NCBI RefSeq assembly: GCF_043555935.1
Contig: NZ_JBIGIB010000008.1
Location: 1-64,000, forward strand
DNA length: 64,000 nucleotides
Source: Pelomonas baiyunensis
Lineage (GTDB): Bacteria; Pseudomonadota; Gammaproteobacteria; Burkholderiales; Burkholderiaceae_C
Direction of reading: 5' to 3'
A program made the position numbers and the translations under genes. The notes below the pieces were generated by a model that saw nothing but the letters and a program-made list of their open reading frames with translations, was not told where the DNA came from and ran no database searches. The number at the start of each line of letters is the position of its first letter. Within the stretch, counting starts at the first letter, position 1. Shown one piece after another: positions 45,086 to 55,730 of this stretch.

Positions 45086-45556
45086 TTATTCGCCCATCTG
45101 CGACTGCAGGTAGTTCTGCTCGCCCACGGTCTTGACCAGCGCCAGCTGGGTTTCGAGGTGGTCGATGTGTTCCTCGGTGTCTTCCAGGATGTCGGCGAAC
45201 AGGTCGCGCGAGACGTAGTCGCGCACGCTCTCGCAGTGGGCGATGGCCTCCTTCAGGTGCGCATGGCCGGTCTGCTCGATCTTCAGGTCGCACTCCATCG
45301 TTTCGATGGCGTTTTCTCCGATCAGCAGCTTGCCCAGGTCCTGCAGGTTGGGCAGGCCGTCCAGCGTCAGCACGCGCTCGATGAGCTTGTCGGCGTGCTT
45401 CATTTCCTCGATGGACTCTTTGTACTCGTGCTGAGCCATCTTCATCAGGCCCCAGTTCTTGAGCATGCGGGCATGCAGGAAGTACTGGTTGATGGCCGTG
45501 AGCTCCAGCTTGAGCTGGGCGTTCAGGTGCGCGATGACTTGTGCGTCGCCTTTCAT
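45086..45556 (-). CDS. bfr: Bacterioferritin
   Basis: A 156-residue ferritin-like subunit that forms a 24-mer iron store with haem. E18, E51, H54 and E94 of the di-iron centre and the haem ligand M52 are all present. The position matching E127 of E. coli reads threonine (EDTEEH, T127 with H130 kept), a variant I recall from other Burkholderiales. Downstream it converges with the DUF1854 gene. It is divergent from bfd, with a Fur box between the two. Confidence 0.95.
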   Translation of the reverse strand: MKGDAQVIAHLNAQLKLELTAINQYFLHARMLKNWGLMKMAQHEYKESIEEMKHADKLIERVLTLDGLPNLQDLGKLLIGENAIETMECDLKIEQTGHAHLKEAIAHCESVRDYVSRDLFADILEDTEEHIDHLETQLALVKTVGEQNYLQSQMGE

Positions 45557-45626
45557 GGGGGCCTCCGGGTGCGTGAAATCGGCCGGCAGTATCCCCAGCC
45601 CGCGCCCGGGTTCCAAACCGGTCTTT

Positions 45627-45655
45627 TTGCAAATGAGAGCGATTCGCATTAGTAT
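45627..45655 (+). promoter_or_regulatory. Probable sigma-70 promoter of bfd
   Basis: TTGCAA (45627-45632) and TAGTAT (45650-45655) are separated by 17 bp, close to the consensus. Transcription would start around 45662, directly at the bfd ATG (45663). The Fur-type box lies across the spacer. Confidence 0.55.
45630..45650. promoter_or_regulatory. Fur box between bfr and bfd
   Basis: The sequence caaatgagagcgattcgcat, plus a final t, resembles the 19-bp Fur consensus (AATGA...ATTCGCATT form) and occupies the spacer of the predicted bfd promoter. Iron-loaded Fur binding here would repress bfd, so bfd would rise under iron shortage to release stored iron. Effects on bfr in the other direction are possible. 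Confidence 0.7.
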
Positions 45656-45662
45656 TGCGGCC

Positions 45663-45890
45663 ATGATTGTTTGTGTCTGCCACCGCGTCTCCGACCGCGA
45701 CATCGCGATCGCCGCATCCAGCGGCTGCCCGGATTTCAAGACCCTGCAGGAGCAACTGCGCGTGGCCACGGGCTGTGGCAAGTGCCGCGAATGCGCCTGC
45801 GCGGTGTTCGAGGAAAGCCGCGTGGCGGGCGGTGGCGCGCCGCGCGCCCGGGGCATGGCCGTGGTGGCCCGCAGCCTCGCCGCCGCTTGA
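45663..45890 (+). CDS. bfd: Bacterioferritin-associated ferredoxin
   Basis: A 75-residue protein with a BFD-like [2Fe-2S] fold. Four cysteines are placed as in the family: C4 and C6 (CVCHRVSD) and C38 and C41 (TGCGKC). It docks on bacterioferritin and reduces the core to mobilise iron. No Shine-Dalgarno is visible and the predicted transcription start falls at the ATG, so it may be translated from a leaderless message. A terminator follows 19 bp after the stop. Confidence 0.93.
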   Translation: MIVCVCHRVSDRDIAIAASSGCPDFKTLQEQLRVATGCGKCRECACAVFEESRVAGGGAPRARGMAVVARSLAAA

Positions 45891-45909
45891 GCCGTTAGAA
45901 TCCCGAGCT

Positions 45910-45937
45910 TGGCGCCAGTCAATGGCGCCATTTTTTT
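45910..45937 (+). terminator. Rho-independent terminator after bfd
   Basis: An 8-bp perfect stem (tggcgcca / tggcgcca) with a GTCAA loop is followed by seven T residues. It closes the bfd transcript before the cold-shock gene. Confidence 0.85.
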
Positions 45938-46018
45938 GTTGGTCCGTGCCCGAAGTTGTTGTGTTGTCGCAGCCGCTGTAGGCGGGGCCAGCGCGCACGA
46001 CAACCGCAAGGAAATTTC

Positions 46019-46234
46019 ATGAGCACCCAGCAGACCGGCATCGTCAAGTGGTTTGACGACGGCAAGGGCTTCGGCTTCATCACCCCCGCCGACGGCGGCA
46101 AGGACCTGTTCGCTCACCACAGCGAAATCAAGAACGGCGGCGGTTTCCGCACGCTGGCTGAAGGCGCCCAGGTCGAGTTCGAAGTGAAGCAGGGCCCCAA
46201 GGGCCTGCAAGCCGCGAACATCCGCGCGCTGTAA
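46019..46234 (+). CDS. Cold-shock domain protein
   Basis: A 71-residue single-stranded nucleic-acid-binding protein of the CspA family. The RNA-binding motifs are KGFGFI (RNP1) and DLFAHH (RNP2, with H in place of the usual V/S). It acts as an RNA chaperone in the cytoplasm; whether it is cold-induced cannot be told. AAGGAAA precedes the ATG. Flanking terminators make it a single-gene unit with a leader of up to about 80 bases. Confidence 0.95.
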   Translation: MSTQQTGIVKWFDDGKGFGFITPADGGKDLFAHHSEIKNGGGFRTLAEGAQVEFEVKQGPKGLQAANIRAL

Positions 46235-46254
46235 TTCACGCACCGCCCCGTGCC

Positions 46255-46279
46255 AAAGCCCGCGCCCAGCGCGGGCTTT
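46255..46279 (+). terminator. Terminator after the cold-shock gene
   Basis: An 11-bp perfect stem (aaagcccgcgc / gcgcgggcttt) with a CCA loop lies 20 bp after the stop. The T-run is short (TTTG), but stem strength and position support termination. Confidence 0.75.
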
Positions 46280-46315
46280 GTGCTTTCCGGGGCTGCGCAA
46301 CGACAATTCGAGGTT

Positions 46316-48625
<2,310 letters not shown>

Positions 48626-48751
48626 CGCCAAACCCGGGGGTTTTGCGCGGCGTTGCCGTGGCGGCCAACCTGCGGATGCACTACCCTTGCGGCTTCTCGA
48701 CGAGATGCGGCAGCCGCTGGGCGGTTGCCCACGCCCGGAGCCCTGGCCCCC

Positions 48752-50965
48752 ATGCAAGAGACGACTGCCGCTGACGACGACCTGCTCGAACTGCTGGACG
48801 AGCCCGAGCATGCCGAAGGCGATCACCGGCACAACGACCGGCCCTGGCGCATCCTGATCGTCGACGACGACGGCGACGTCCACAAGGCCACCGAGCTGGC
48901 CATGCAAGGCCTCACGGTGGAAGGCCAGCCGCTCGTCTTCCTGCACGCCAATTCCGCCGCCCAGGCCCGCCAGTTGCTCGCCACCGAGGGCGACCTCGCC
49001 GTGGTGCTGCTGGACGTGGTGATGGAGAGCGAAGACGCCGGTCTGCAGCTGGTGCGCCACATCCGCGACGAATTGCGTCTGAACGCGGTGCGCATCGTGC
49101 TGCGCACCGGCCAACCGGGCTATGCACCTGAAATCGAGACGGTGCAGGCCTACGACATCAACGACTACAAGACCAAGTCCGAGCTGACCCGCACGCGGCT
49201 GTACACCGTGCTGACCGCGGCCGTGCGTTCGTACCGCCAGATCTGCGCGCTGGAAGCCAACCGGCGCGGGCTGGAAATGATTGTCGAGAGCAGCACGTCG
49301 CTTTCGCGCATGCGCGGCCTGTCGCGCTTTGCGGAAGGCGTAGTCACGCAGTTGTGCGCGCTGCTGGGCATCCTGCCGGAAGGCCTGGTGTGCGCGCAGG
49401 TCAGCGGTGACCTCGGTGATGAAGTGCGCATCGTGGCCGCCGCAGGCCAGTACAGCAGCCTCATCGACCGGCCGCTGTCGCAGGTCAAGATCTCCGCGGT
49501 CCGCGAGCGCCTGGAGCGCTGCCTGCGCGAGCAGCAGAACGTCTACGACGACGGCACCTGCCTCTACTTCGGCATGGGCCAGGGCCGCGCGATGGCGGCG
49601 CTGGTGGACGTGGGCCGCGAGCTGGACGAGCTGGACCAGCAACTGCTGCGCGCCTTCTGCTCCAACATCGCCGTGGGCTTTGAGAACGTGGTGCTGTACA
49701 GCCAACTGCTGGACCAGGCCTACAACGACCCGCTGCTGCGCCTGCCCAACCGCAACCGCTTCGTCGAGCTGCTCGACAAGAACCTGAAGGACCCCGCCGG
49801 TGTCACGCTCGCGCTGATCGACATCGACGACTTCTCCGACATCAACGACGCCTTCGGCCACCACTTCGGCGACCAGGTGCTGCAGGCGGTGGTGCACCGC
49901 ATGAGCGAGCTGCTGGGCCTGAACACCGCCATGGCCCGCGTGGGCGCCGACACCTTCGGCGTGCTGGGCGAGCACGTGAAGGTGTGCCCGGAGAGCGTGC
50001 AGTCGGTCTTTGCCGAGCCCTTCGTGGTGGCGGGCGAGCGGCTGCAGCTGTCGGCCACCACCGGCCTGGTGCGACTGGGCGAGTCGACCGCGGTCGGGTC
50101 CGAGTTGCTGCTGGACGCCCAGATTGCCCTCAAGCGCGCCAAGCAGCAGCAGCGCGGGTCATCCCAGTACTTCTCGGCCGCGATGGGCAGCGACGCCCGC
50201 GAGCGCTTCAAGCTGCTCAAGGGCCTGCGCACCGGCTTCGAGGACAGCCAGCTCTTCGTCGTCTACCAGCCCCAGGTCGAACTGGACAGCGGCCGCGTGA
50301 TCGGCGCCGAAGCGCTGCTGCGCTGGCGCACCGCCGACGGCCGGTTCGTCGCGCCCGACCAGTTCATTCCGCTGGCCGAGCAAAGTGGCCTGATCATCCC
50401 GATCGGTGAGTTCGTGATGCGCACCGCGTGCGCGCAGCTCAAGGCCATGCAAAGCCGGGGCCACACCGAGTTCCGCATGGCGGTCAACGTGTCGATGGCC
50501 CAGTTCCGCCACCCCGGTTTCATCGACATGCTGGCCGGTGCGCTGCGCGACTGCGGCGTGAGCGGGCACAGCATCGAGCTCGAGATCACCGAGTCCATGG
50601 CCATGGAAGACGCCGACCTCGTGCTGCGCGTGCTGGCCGACATCAAGCGCCTGGGCTTCAGCGTGGCGATTGACGACTTCGGCACCGGCTTCTCCAGCTT
50701 GAGCCAGCTGCGCCAGCTGCAGGTGGACCGCCTCAAGATCGACCGCGCGTTCGTGCAGGAGGCGCAGTCCTCCACGGCCGGTTCCACCATTGCGCAGATG
50801 GTGGTCAACCTCGGTCGCGGCCTGGGCCTGACTGTGATCGCCGAGGGCATCGAGACCGAAGAACAGCGCCAGTACCTCATCGGCCTGGGCTGCCACGAAG
50901 GCCAGGGCTGGCTGTTCGCCAAGCCCATGCCGGCCGACCAACTCGTCGCGTTCCTGGCGGGCTGA
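48752..50965 (+). CDS. Response regulator with DUF3369, degenerate GGDEF and EAL domains
   Basis: A 737-residue cytoplasmic protein. A receiver domain (about 30-155; phospho-acceptor D88 in VVLLDVVM) is followed by a DUF3369-like region (about 165-310), a GGDEF domain whose signature reads GADTF (398-402) and is therefore inactive as a cyclase, and an EAL domain (about 480-737) with EAL at 520-522, DDFGTGFSSL and IAEGIET intact. It should hydrolyse cyclic di-GMP under phosphorylation control. No partner kinase is encoded nearby. The start at 48752 leaves a short acidic tail before the receiver. Confidence 0.9.
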   Translation: MQETTAADDDLLELLDEPEHAEGDHRHNDRPWRILIVDDDGDVHKATELAMQGLTVEGQPLVFLHANSAAQARQLLATEGDLAVVLLDVVMESEDAGLQLVRHIRDELRLNAVRIVLRTGQPGYAPEIETVQAYDINDYKTKSELTRTRLYTVLTAAVRSYRQICALEANRRGLEMIVESSTSLSRMRGLSRFAEGVVTQLCALLGILPEGLVCAQVSGDLGDEVRIVAAAGQYSSLIDRPLSQVKISAVRERLERCLREQQNVYDDGTCLYFGMGQGRAMAALVDVGRELDELDQQLLRAFCSNIAVGFENVVLYSQLLDQAYNDPLLRLPNRNRFVELLDKNLKDPAGVTLALIDIDDFSDINDAFGHHFGDQVLQAVVHRMSELLGLNTAMARVGADTFGVLGEHVKVCPESVQSVFAEPFVVAGERLQLSATTGLVRLGESTAVGSELLLDAQIALKRAKQQQRGSSQYFSAAMGSDARERFKLLKGLRTGFEDSQLFVVYQPQVELDSGRVIGAEALLRWRTADGRFVAPDQFIPLAEQSGLIIPIGEFVMRTACAQLKAMQSRGHTEFRMAVNVSMAQFRHPGFIDMLAGALRDCGVSGHSIELEITESMAMEDADLVLRVLADIKRLGFSVAIDDFGTGFSSLSQLRQLQVDRLKIDRAFVQEAQSSTAGSTIAQMVVNLGRGLGLTVIAEGIETEEQRQYLIGLGCHEGQGWLFAKPMPADQLVAFLAG

Positions 50966-51046
50966 ACAGCCGCCCGAGCGCTGCGCTTGCGCGCGGGGCT
51001 GCGGCCCCTAAACTGCGCCGTCCATTGACGACAGCCAGGAGCGCTC

Positions 51047-52264
51047 ATGAGTCTCGCGAAGATCCTCGTCGCCCAAGGTGGCGGCCCCACCGCCGTCATC
51101 AACCAGAGCCTCGTCGGCGTGGTGCTGGAAGCCCGGCGGCAGGCCGGTGTGGGCAAGGTCTACGGCGCCCGGCACGGGGTGCGCGGCATCGTCAACGAAG
51201 ACTTTGTCGACCTCACGCAGGAAACCAGCCACAACCTCGAACTGGTGGCCGGCACGCCCGCCTCGGCGCTGGGCTCCACGCGCGACAAGCCCGACGCCGC
51301 CTATTGCCACGAGATCTTCACCGTGCTCAAGGCGCACGAGATCACGCACTTCTTCTACATCGGCGGCAACGATTCGTCCGACACCGTGCGCATCGTGTCC
51401 GAGGAAGCGCAGGCCGCGGGCTACCCGCTGCGTTGCATCCACATCCCCAAGACCATCGACAACGACCTCGTCGGCAACGACCACACGCCCGGCTACGCGT
51501 CCGCCGCGCGCTTCGTGGCCCAAGCCTTTGCCGGCGCCAACCTCGACAACGCCGCGCTGCCCGGCGTGTACGTGGGCGTCGTCATGGGTCGCCACGCCGG
51601 CTTTCTGACGGCCGCCGCCGCCCTGGGCAAGAAGTTCGACGACGACGGCCCGCACCTCATCTACCTGCCCGAGCGCAGCTTCGACAACGAGCAGTTCCTG
51701 CGCGATGTGAAGGCCACCTACGAGCGCTTCGGCCGCTGCGTCATTGCCGTCAGCGAGGGCATCCACGACGCCTCGGGCACGCCCATGCTGTCCAAACTGG
51801 CCGGTGAGCTGGAGCGCGACGCGCACGGCAACGTGCAGCTCAGCGGCACCGGTGCGCTGGCCGATCTGCTGTGTGAAGAAATCAAAAACCGCCTGGGCAT
51901 CAAGCGCGTGCGCGGTGACACCTTCGGCTACCTGCAGCGCAGCTTCCTGGGCTGCGTGAGCGATGTCGACCAGCGCGAGGCCCGCGAGGTCGGCGAAAAG
52001 GCCGTGCAGTACGCCTTCCACGGCGACCGCGACGGCTCGGTCGCCATCAAGCGCACCGGCACCTACGCGGTGGACTACGAACTCCTGCCCCTGGCCGCTG
52101 TGGCGGGCAAGACGCGCACGATGGAAGACCACTTCATCACCGAGAGCGGCACCGACGTGACCGACGCCTTCCGCCTCTACCTGCGCCCGCTGCTGGGCTC
52201 GGGCATGCCCGACGCCTTCCGCCTGCGCCCCAACCCGGTGCCCAAGGTGCTGAAGAAGGGCTGA
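51047..52264 (+). CDS. pfp: PPi-dependent 6-phosphofructokinase
   Basis: A 405-residue enzyme interconverting fructose 6-phosphate and fructose 1,6-bisphosphate, using pyrophosphate instead of ATP. The donor-site residues support this: GGNDS (106-110) in place of GGDGS, and PKTIDND (134-140) with lysine where ATP enzymes have glycine. It is reversible, so it can serve glycolysis or gluconeogenesis. A usable purine-rich site (CAGGAG) precedes the ATG. It stands alone between the EAL gene and the YciI-like gene. Confidence 0.92.
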   Translation: MSLAKILVAQGGGPTAVINQSLVGVVLEARRQAGVGKVYGARHGVRGIVNEDFVDLTQETSHNLELVAGTPASALGSTRDKPDAAYCHEIFTVLKAHEITHFFYIGGNDSSDTVRIVSEEAQAAGYPLRCIHIPKTIDNDLVGNDHTPGYASAARFVAQAFAGANLDNAALPGVYVGVVMGRHAGFLTAAAALGKKFDDDGPHLIYLPERSFDNEQFLRDVKATYERFGRCVIAVSEGIHDASGTPMLSKLAGELERDAHGNVQLSGTGALADLLCEEIKNRLGIKRVRGDTFGYLQRSFLGCVSDVDQREAREVGEKAVQYAFHGDRDGSVAIKRTGTYAVDYELLPLAAVAGKTRTMEDHFITESGTDVTDAFRLYLRPLLGSGMPDAFRLRPNPVPKVLKKG

Positions 52265-52286
52265 TCCAGGCCGGATCGGGCGTTGA

Positions 52287-52763
52287 TCAGGGCTGCTGCG
52301 GTTTCACCAGCCGCGGATGCCACTCGTTCACCGCCAGCAGCGCGGCCGAGCCGAAGTGGCGGTGGAGGTCGGCCACCATCTCGCCGTGGGCGATGACCGG
52401 GTCGGTGTCCACCGCCTGGCGGGCGATTTCCAGGTCTTGCGTGGCGAAGATGAACAGGCCGCGCAGGCCGTTTTGGCCGTCCAGCGGGCCGGCGTAGACG
52501 AGCAACCCCTCCTGGGCCAGCCGTGCCATGTTCGCGAAGTGGCCTTTGAACATCGCGTCGCGTTCCGGGCCGTCGGGCATGCGCTTCGGCCCGGTTTTCA
52601 GCAGCACGAACACGTAGCCGCGCAGCCCTTGCGCGTTGGCGCCCCAAACCTGGGCTTGGGCCGCGTCGTATGGCGCGGCCGCTGAGGGGCTCTGCGCCAA
52701 CGCCGCCCCCGAGGTCAGGGCGGTGAGGGCGGCCAGGCAAGCCGCGACGGCAGCGGTGGTCAT
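52287..52763 (-). CDS. Exported YciI-like (ferredoxin-like fold) protein
   Basis: A 158-residue protein with a signal peptide (about 1-23, cleaved after ALA) and a YCII-type alpha/beta domain (about 45-150) with the family's FKGHFANMARLAQEGLLVYAGPL and TDPVIAHGEM segments. Cytoplasmic YciI proteins are small putative dehydratase/peroxidase-like units; an exported form has no clear role. The start at 52763 was chosen for the signal peptide. It converges with pfp. Confidence 0.85.
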   Translation of the reverse strand: MTTAAVAACLAALTALTSGAALAQSPSAAAPYDAAQAQVWGANAQGLRGYVFVLLKTGPKRMPDGPERDAMFKGHFANMARLAQEGLLVYAGPLDGQNGLRGLFIFATQDLEIARQAVDTDPVIAHGEMVADLHRHFGSAALLAVNEWHPRLVKPQQP

Positions 52764-52882
52764 GGGTGGGGCTCCAGCATCGAGGGGGACCTTGATTGCA
52801 CCGCAGGCGGCGCCTGCCGGCACCGCGTTGAATCCCGAAGGGGCGTTCACGAGGCGCGACGGTCTGCCCTGCCGAAAGCCAC

Positions 52883-52911
52883 TTGCGGTCTGCATTCCGT
52901 TCTTCTACATT
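52883..52911 (+). promoter_or_regulatory. Probable promoter of the blaI-like/M56 pair
   Basis: TTGCGG (52883-52888) and TACATT (52906-52911) are 17 bp apart. The -10 element is part of the first dyad of the BlaI-type operator, as expected for an autorepressed gene. Confidence 0.5.
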
Positions 52912-52930
52912 TGTAGTACTACATCTGTAG
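52905..52930. promoter_or_regulatory. Double BlaI/MecI-type operator
   Basis: Two 12-bp dyads, ctacatttgtag (52905-52916) and ctacatctgtag (52919-52930), each contain the TACAnnTGTA core recognised by BlaI/MecI-type repressors. They lie 9 bp ahead of the repressor's own start codon, so the pair is almost certainly autoregulated. Confidence 0.85.
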
Positions 52931-52939
52931 AAATAACTC

Positions 52940-53341
52940 ATGGACGACGACACCGGCGCGGGCGAGGTTTCGCTGAGCGACTTGCAACTGAGCCTCATGC
53001 GTGTGCTGTGGGCGCGTGGCGAAGCCAGCACGGCCGACGTGGCCGAGGCCCTGCGCGGCGAGCGCGACCTGGCGCACACCACCGTGGCCACGCTGTTGAC
53101 GCGGCTGGAAAAGCGCGGCCTGCTGGCCAGCCGGCGCGAGGGGCGGGCGCTGCTGTACACGCCGCTCGTCAGCGAGGCCGAAGTGCAGCGCTCCATGGTG
53201 GGCAACCTGCTGGACCGCCTGTTCGCCGGCCGCGCCAGCGCCTTGGTCAGCCACCTGCTGGATGCCCGCAGCGTGGACCCGCGGGAGTTGTCGGAACTGC
53301 AAGCGCTGCTGAAGCAACACAAGGAGGCCGGCCGTGACTGA
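52940..53341 (+). CDS. BlaI/MecI/CopY family repressor
   Basis: A 133-residue winged-helix repressor. The DNA-binding domain (about 8-80) contains LSDLQLSLMRVLWARGEAS and the recognition segment HTTVATLLTRLEKRGLL; the C-terminal helices form the dimer. In the family the repressor is cut by the membrane peptidase encoded next to it. The operator just upstream fits autorepression. No beta-lactamase or copper gene lies nearby, so the regulated target may be the pair itself. Its end overlaps the M56 gene by 8 bp. Confidence 0.92.
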   Translation: MDDDTGAGEVSLSDLQLSLMRVLWARGEASTADVAEALRGERDLAHTTVATLLTRLEKRGLLASRREGRALLYTPLVSEAEVQRSMVGNLLDRLFAGRASALVSHLLDARSVDPRELSELQALLKQHKEAGRD

Positions 53342-55646
53342 TGCCTTGCTCACCTGGGCGTGCAGCTACGCCTTTCACAGCACCGTGCTGATCGGCGGCC
53401 TCTGGGCCGTGGAGCGCGCGGGCGGCCTGGCTCGGTTGACCACGGGCACGCAAGAGCTGCTGTGGCGCTTGGCGCTGCTGGGCGGGCTGGTCAGCGCGAC
53501 GTTGGCGGCGGGCCTGGCGCCGCAGGTGCCGTCGCCTGCGGGGGCCTCGGCCCGCGCGGAGATGGCTGACGTTCAGCCGCGCGCTGCCGTGGCCGCACCG
53601 CCACCCCGGGCCCCAACCGCGCCGGGGGGGGCGGTGACTGCCCCGGCCGCCCCCGCCACCCCTGCCACCCGCGTGCCGCAACTGGGCGTGTCCGGCTGGG
53701 TGGCCGCGGTTGCGCCCAAGGCGCAAGACCTGGCTGTGGCCGGCGTGCTGGTGTGGCTGGCGGGCGCGTGCGTGCTGCTGGTTGGCGTGGCGTTGCAATG
53801 GGCCTGGCTGGTGCGAGGTGTGCGTCGGCTGGCGCCGCTGCACCATGCGCGCTGGCAGGCGTGGCTGGCGGAGCAGGCCGCGGCGCTGGGCGTGGCCGCG
53901 CCCGCGCTGCGCCTGGCGCGGCCCGGCTGGGCCAGCCCCTTGCTGGCGCCCGGGCCAGTGCTGTGTTTGCCCGCCTGGTGCCTGAGCCTGCCGGACGACG
54001 AGGCCCGCGCGGTGCTGAGCCACGAGCTGGCCCACCTGCGCCGGCGTGACCCCGCGTGGCGCCTGCTGTCGGCCGGGGTGCAGGCCCTGCTGTGGCCGCA
54101 GCTGCTGAACCGCATCGCGCTGCGGCGGTTGGACCTGTTGGCCGAACTGGCGTGCGACGCCGCAGCCAGCACACCGGCCGGCCAGCGCCTGGCCCTGGCG
54201 CAAAGCCTGCTGCGCTGCGCCGAGGCAATGAAGACCGCAGGCCACCGCCCTGGCCCGGCGTTGGCCTGCGGTGCGGTGGGTGGCGGCTCGGCGCTGGTGG
54301 CGCGGGTGCGCCAGCTGCTGAAGCCCGAAGGCACGCCGGTTCCGCCGGAGCGCCGGGCCCTGCGCTGGGGCGGGGTGGCCGTGATGGTGGCGGCCTTGCT
54401 GGCGCTGCCGGCGGTGGTGGTCAGCCACACCCAGGGGCGCAGCCTGCTGGAGCGCGCGGGGCTGGACGGCGTGGCCGATGCGCTGCAGCTGCACGAGCTT
54501 CTCACCACCGGCGGGCACCGCCGCATCTACAGCCGCTACCCCGGCGGCAACTTTGCGGTGACCGTGTCCGGTGAGCTGAGCTTCAACGATGCCGAGGACG
54601 ATGTCGAGACCCTGACCGGCCGCATCGTTGTGCGTGAGCGGGCCGAGGGCCTGTCCCGCGAAATGACGCTGGTGGCCGAGCCGGGCGGTGGCATCCAGCG
54701 CAGCTACCGCGTCGGCGGCGAGCCGGCCGTGCTGGACGATGCCGGCCGCCGCTGGTGGGCGCAGGCGGTGCAGCGCATGGCCGAGTCGCTGGTGGCGCCG
54801 GAGGTGCGGGCCCGCAAGCGTTTCGCTCAGGGCGGCTTTGAGGCGGTGCTGGCGGACGTGGAGCGCGCCCGCGACGGCCACGAGCGCGGGCGGCGCATCC
54901 GCGCCACGCTGCCGTTGCAGCAGCCGCTGCCCGCGGCCGTGCAAGACCGGCTGATCGCCGCTGCCGCGTCGATCGACAGCGCGTTCGAGAAGCGCGAGGC
55001 GCTGGCCGCAATCGCCCGTCAGCCGTTGGCCGAAGCCCAGCAACTGGCGTGGCTGGGCGCCGTGGCCGGCATCGACAGCGATTTCGACCGGCGCGAGGCG
55101 CTGGAGGCCATGACCCCGCAGCTGCTGCCGCAGCCCGCCGTGCTGGCCGCCTGGGGCGAGGTGCTGGCGCGCATGGGCAGCGACTTCGAGCAACGCACCG
55201 CCATCACCGCGCAGGTGGATGCCCACCCCCAGCCGGCGGTGCTGGCGGCCGCGTTGCGCGCGGTGACGCACCTGCAAGGCGACTTTGAGCGGCGTGAGGC
55301 GCTGGGCGCGGTGGCCCGCCAACTGCAGGGGGACGAAGCCGAGTTGGTGGCGGCCTATGCCCAGGCCGCCTCGGGCATTGCGGGTGGGTTTGAGCGCCGC
55401 GAAGCGCTCAGCCAGCTGCTGGACCGCCCGCGCCTGACGCCTGCCGGCCTGGAGCGTGTGCTGGCCAGTGCCGAGGCCATGGACGGCGGCTTCGACCGCC
55501 TGCAGGTGCTGTTGCGCGTGGCCGAGAAACTGACTGCCGCCTCGCCGGTGGACGCCGCGCTGGTGCAACGCCTGCGCCGCGCCGGGCGGGGCCTTGGCGA
55601 CCACGAACGCGGGCAGCTGGAGAACGCGCTGGACCGTCTGGGCTGA
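53334..55646 (+). CDS. M56 (BlaR1-like) membrane metallopeptidase with C-terminal helical repeats
   Basis: A 770-residue inner-membrane zinc peptidase. An N-terminal TM region (segments near 15, 45, 140 and, after the protease, 345) surrounds the cytoplasmic protease domain with HELAH at 230-234 and the downstream LAELACDAA helix. Instead of the penicillin-binding sensor of BlaR1, the C-terminal part (about 370-770) has an unassigned domain, then six repeats of about 34 residues (541-745) built on (D/G)xFxxREAL. It starts with GTG after AGGAGG. It probably cleaves the adjacent repressor on an unknown signal. Confidence 0.88.
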   Translation: MTDALLTWACSYAFHSTVLIGGLWAVERAGGLARLTTGTQELLWRLALLGGLVSATLAAGLAPQVPSPAGASARAEMADVQPRAAVAAPPPRAPTAPGGAVTAPAAPATPATRVPQLGVSGWVAAVAPKAQDLAVAGVLVWLAGACVLLVGVALQWAWLVRGVRRLAPLHHARWQAWLAEQAAALGVAAPALRLARPGWASPLLAPGPVLCLPAWCLSLPDDEARAVLSHELAHLRRRDPAWRLLSAGVQALLWPQLLNRIALRRLDLLAELACDAAASTPAGQRLALAQSLLRCAEAMKTAGHRPGPALACGAVGGGSALVARVRQLLKPEGTPVPPERRALRWGGVAVMVAALLALPAVVVSHTQGRSLLERAGLDGVADALQLHELLTTGGHRRIYSRYPGGNFAVTVSGELSFNDAEDDVETLTGRIVVRERAEGLSREMTLVAEPGGGIQRSYRVGGEPAVLDDAGRRWWAQAVQRMAESLVAPEVRARKRFAQGGFEAVLADVERARDGHERGRRIRATLPLQQPLPAAVQDRLIAAAASIDSAFEKREALAAIARQPLAEAQQLAWLGAVAGIDSDFDRREALEAMTPQLLPQPAVLAAWGEVLARMGSDFEQRTAITAQVDAHPQPAVLAAALRAVTHLQGDFERREALGAVARQLQGDEAELVAAYAQAASGIAGGFERREALSQLLDRPRLTPAGLERVLASAEAMDGGFDRLQVLLRVAEKLTAASPVDAALVQRLRRAGRGLGDHERGQLENALDRLG

Positions 55647-55660
55647 GCCGCTGGCCTTGC

Positions 55661-55730
55661 CGCTCGGTACGGCTGGATGCGGCTGGGTGCCGCTGGATGA
55701 GGCCGGGTGCGGATCAGTGCGGCTCGGGCA
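55661..55730. repeat. Degenerate 10-bp tandem repeat between convergent genes
   Basis: About seven 10-bp units in exact register, for example ggctggatgc (55671), ggctgggtgc (55681), cgctggatga (55691), ggccgggtgc (55701) and ggatcagtgc (55711). They fill the 67-bp gap between the M56 and HD genes and run into the 3' end of the latter. Function unknown; replication slippage is the simplest origin. Confidence 0.6.
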
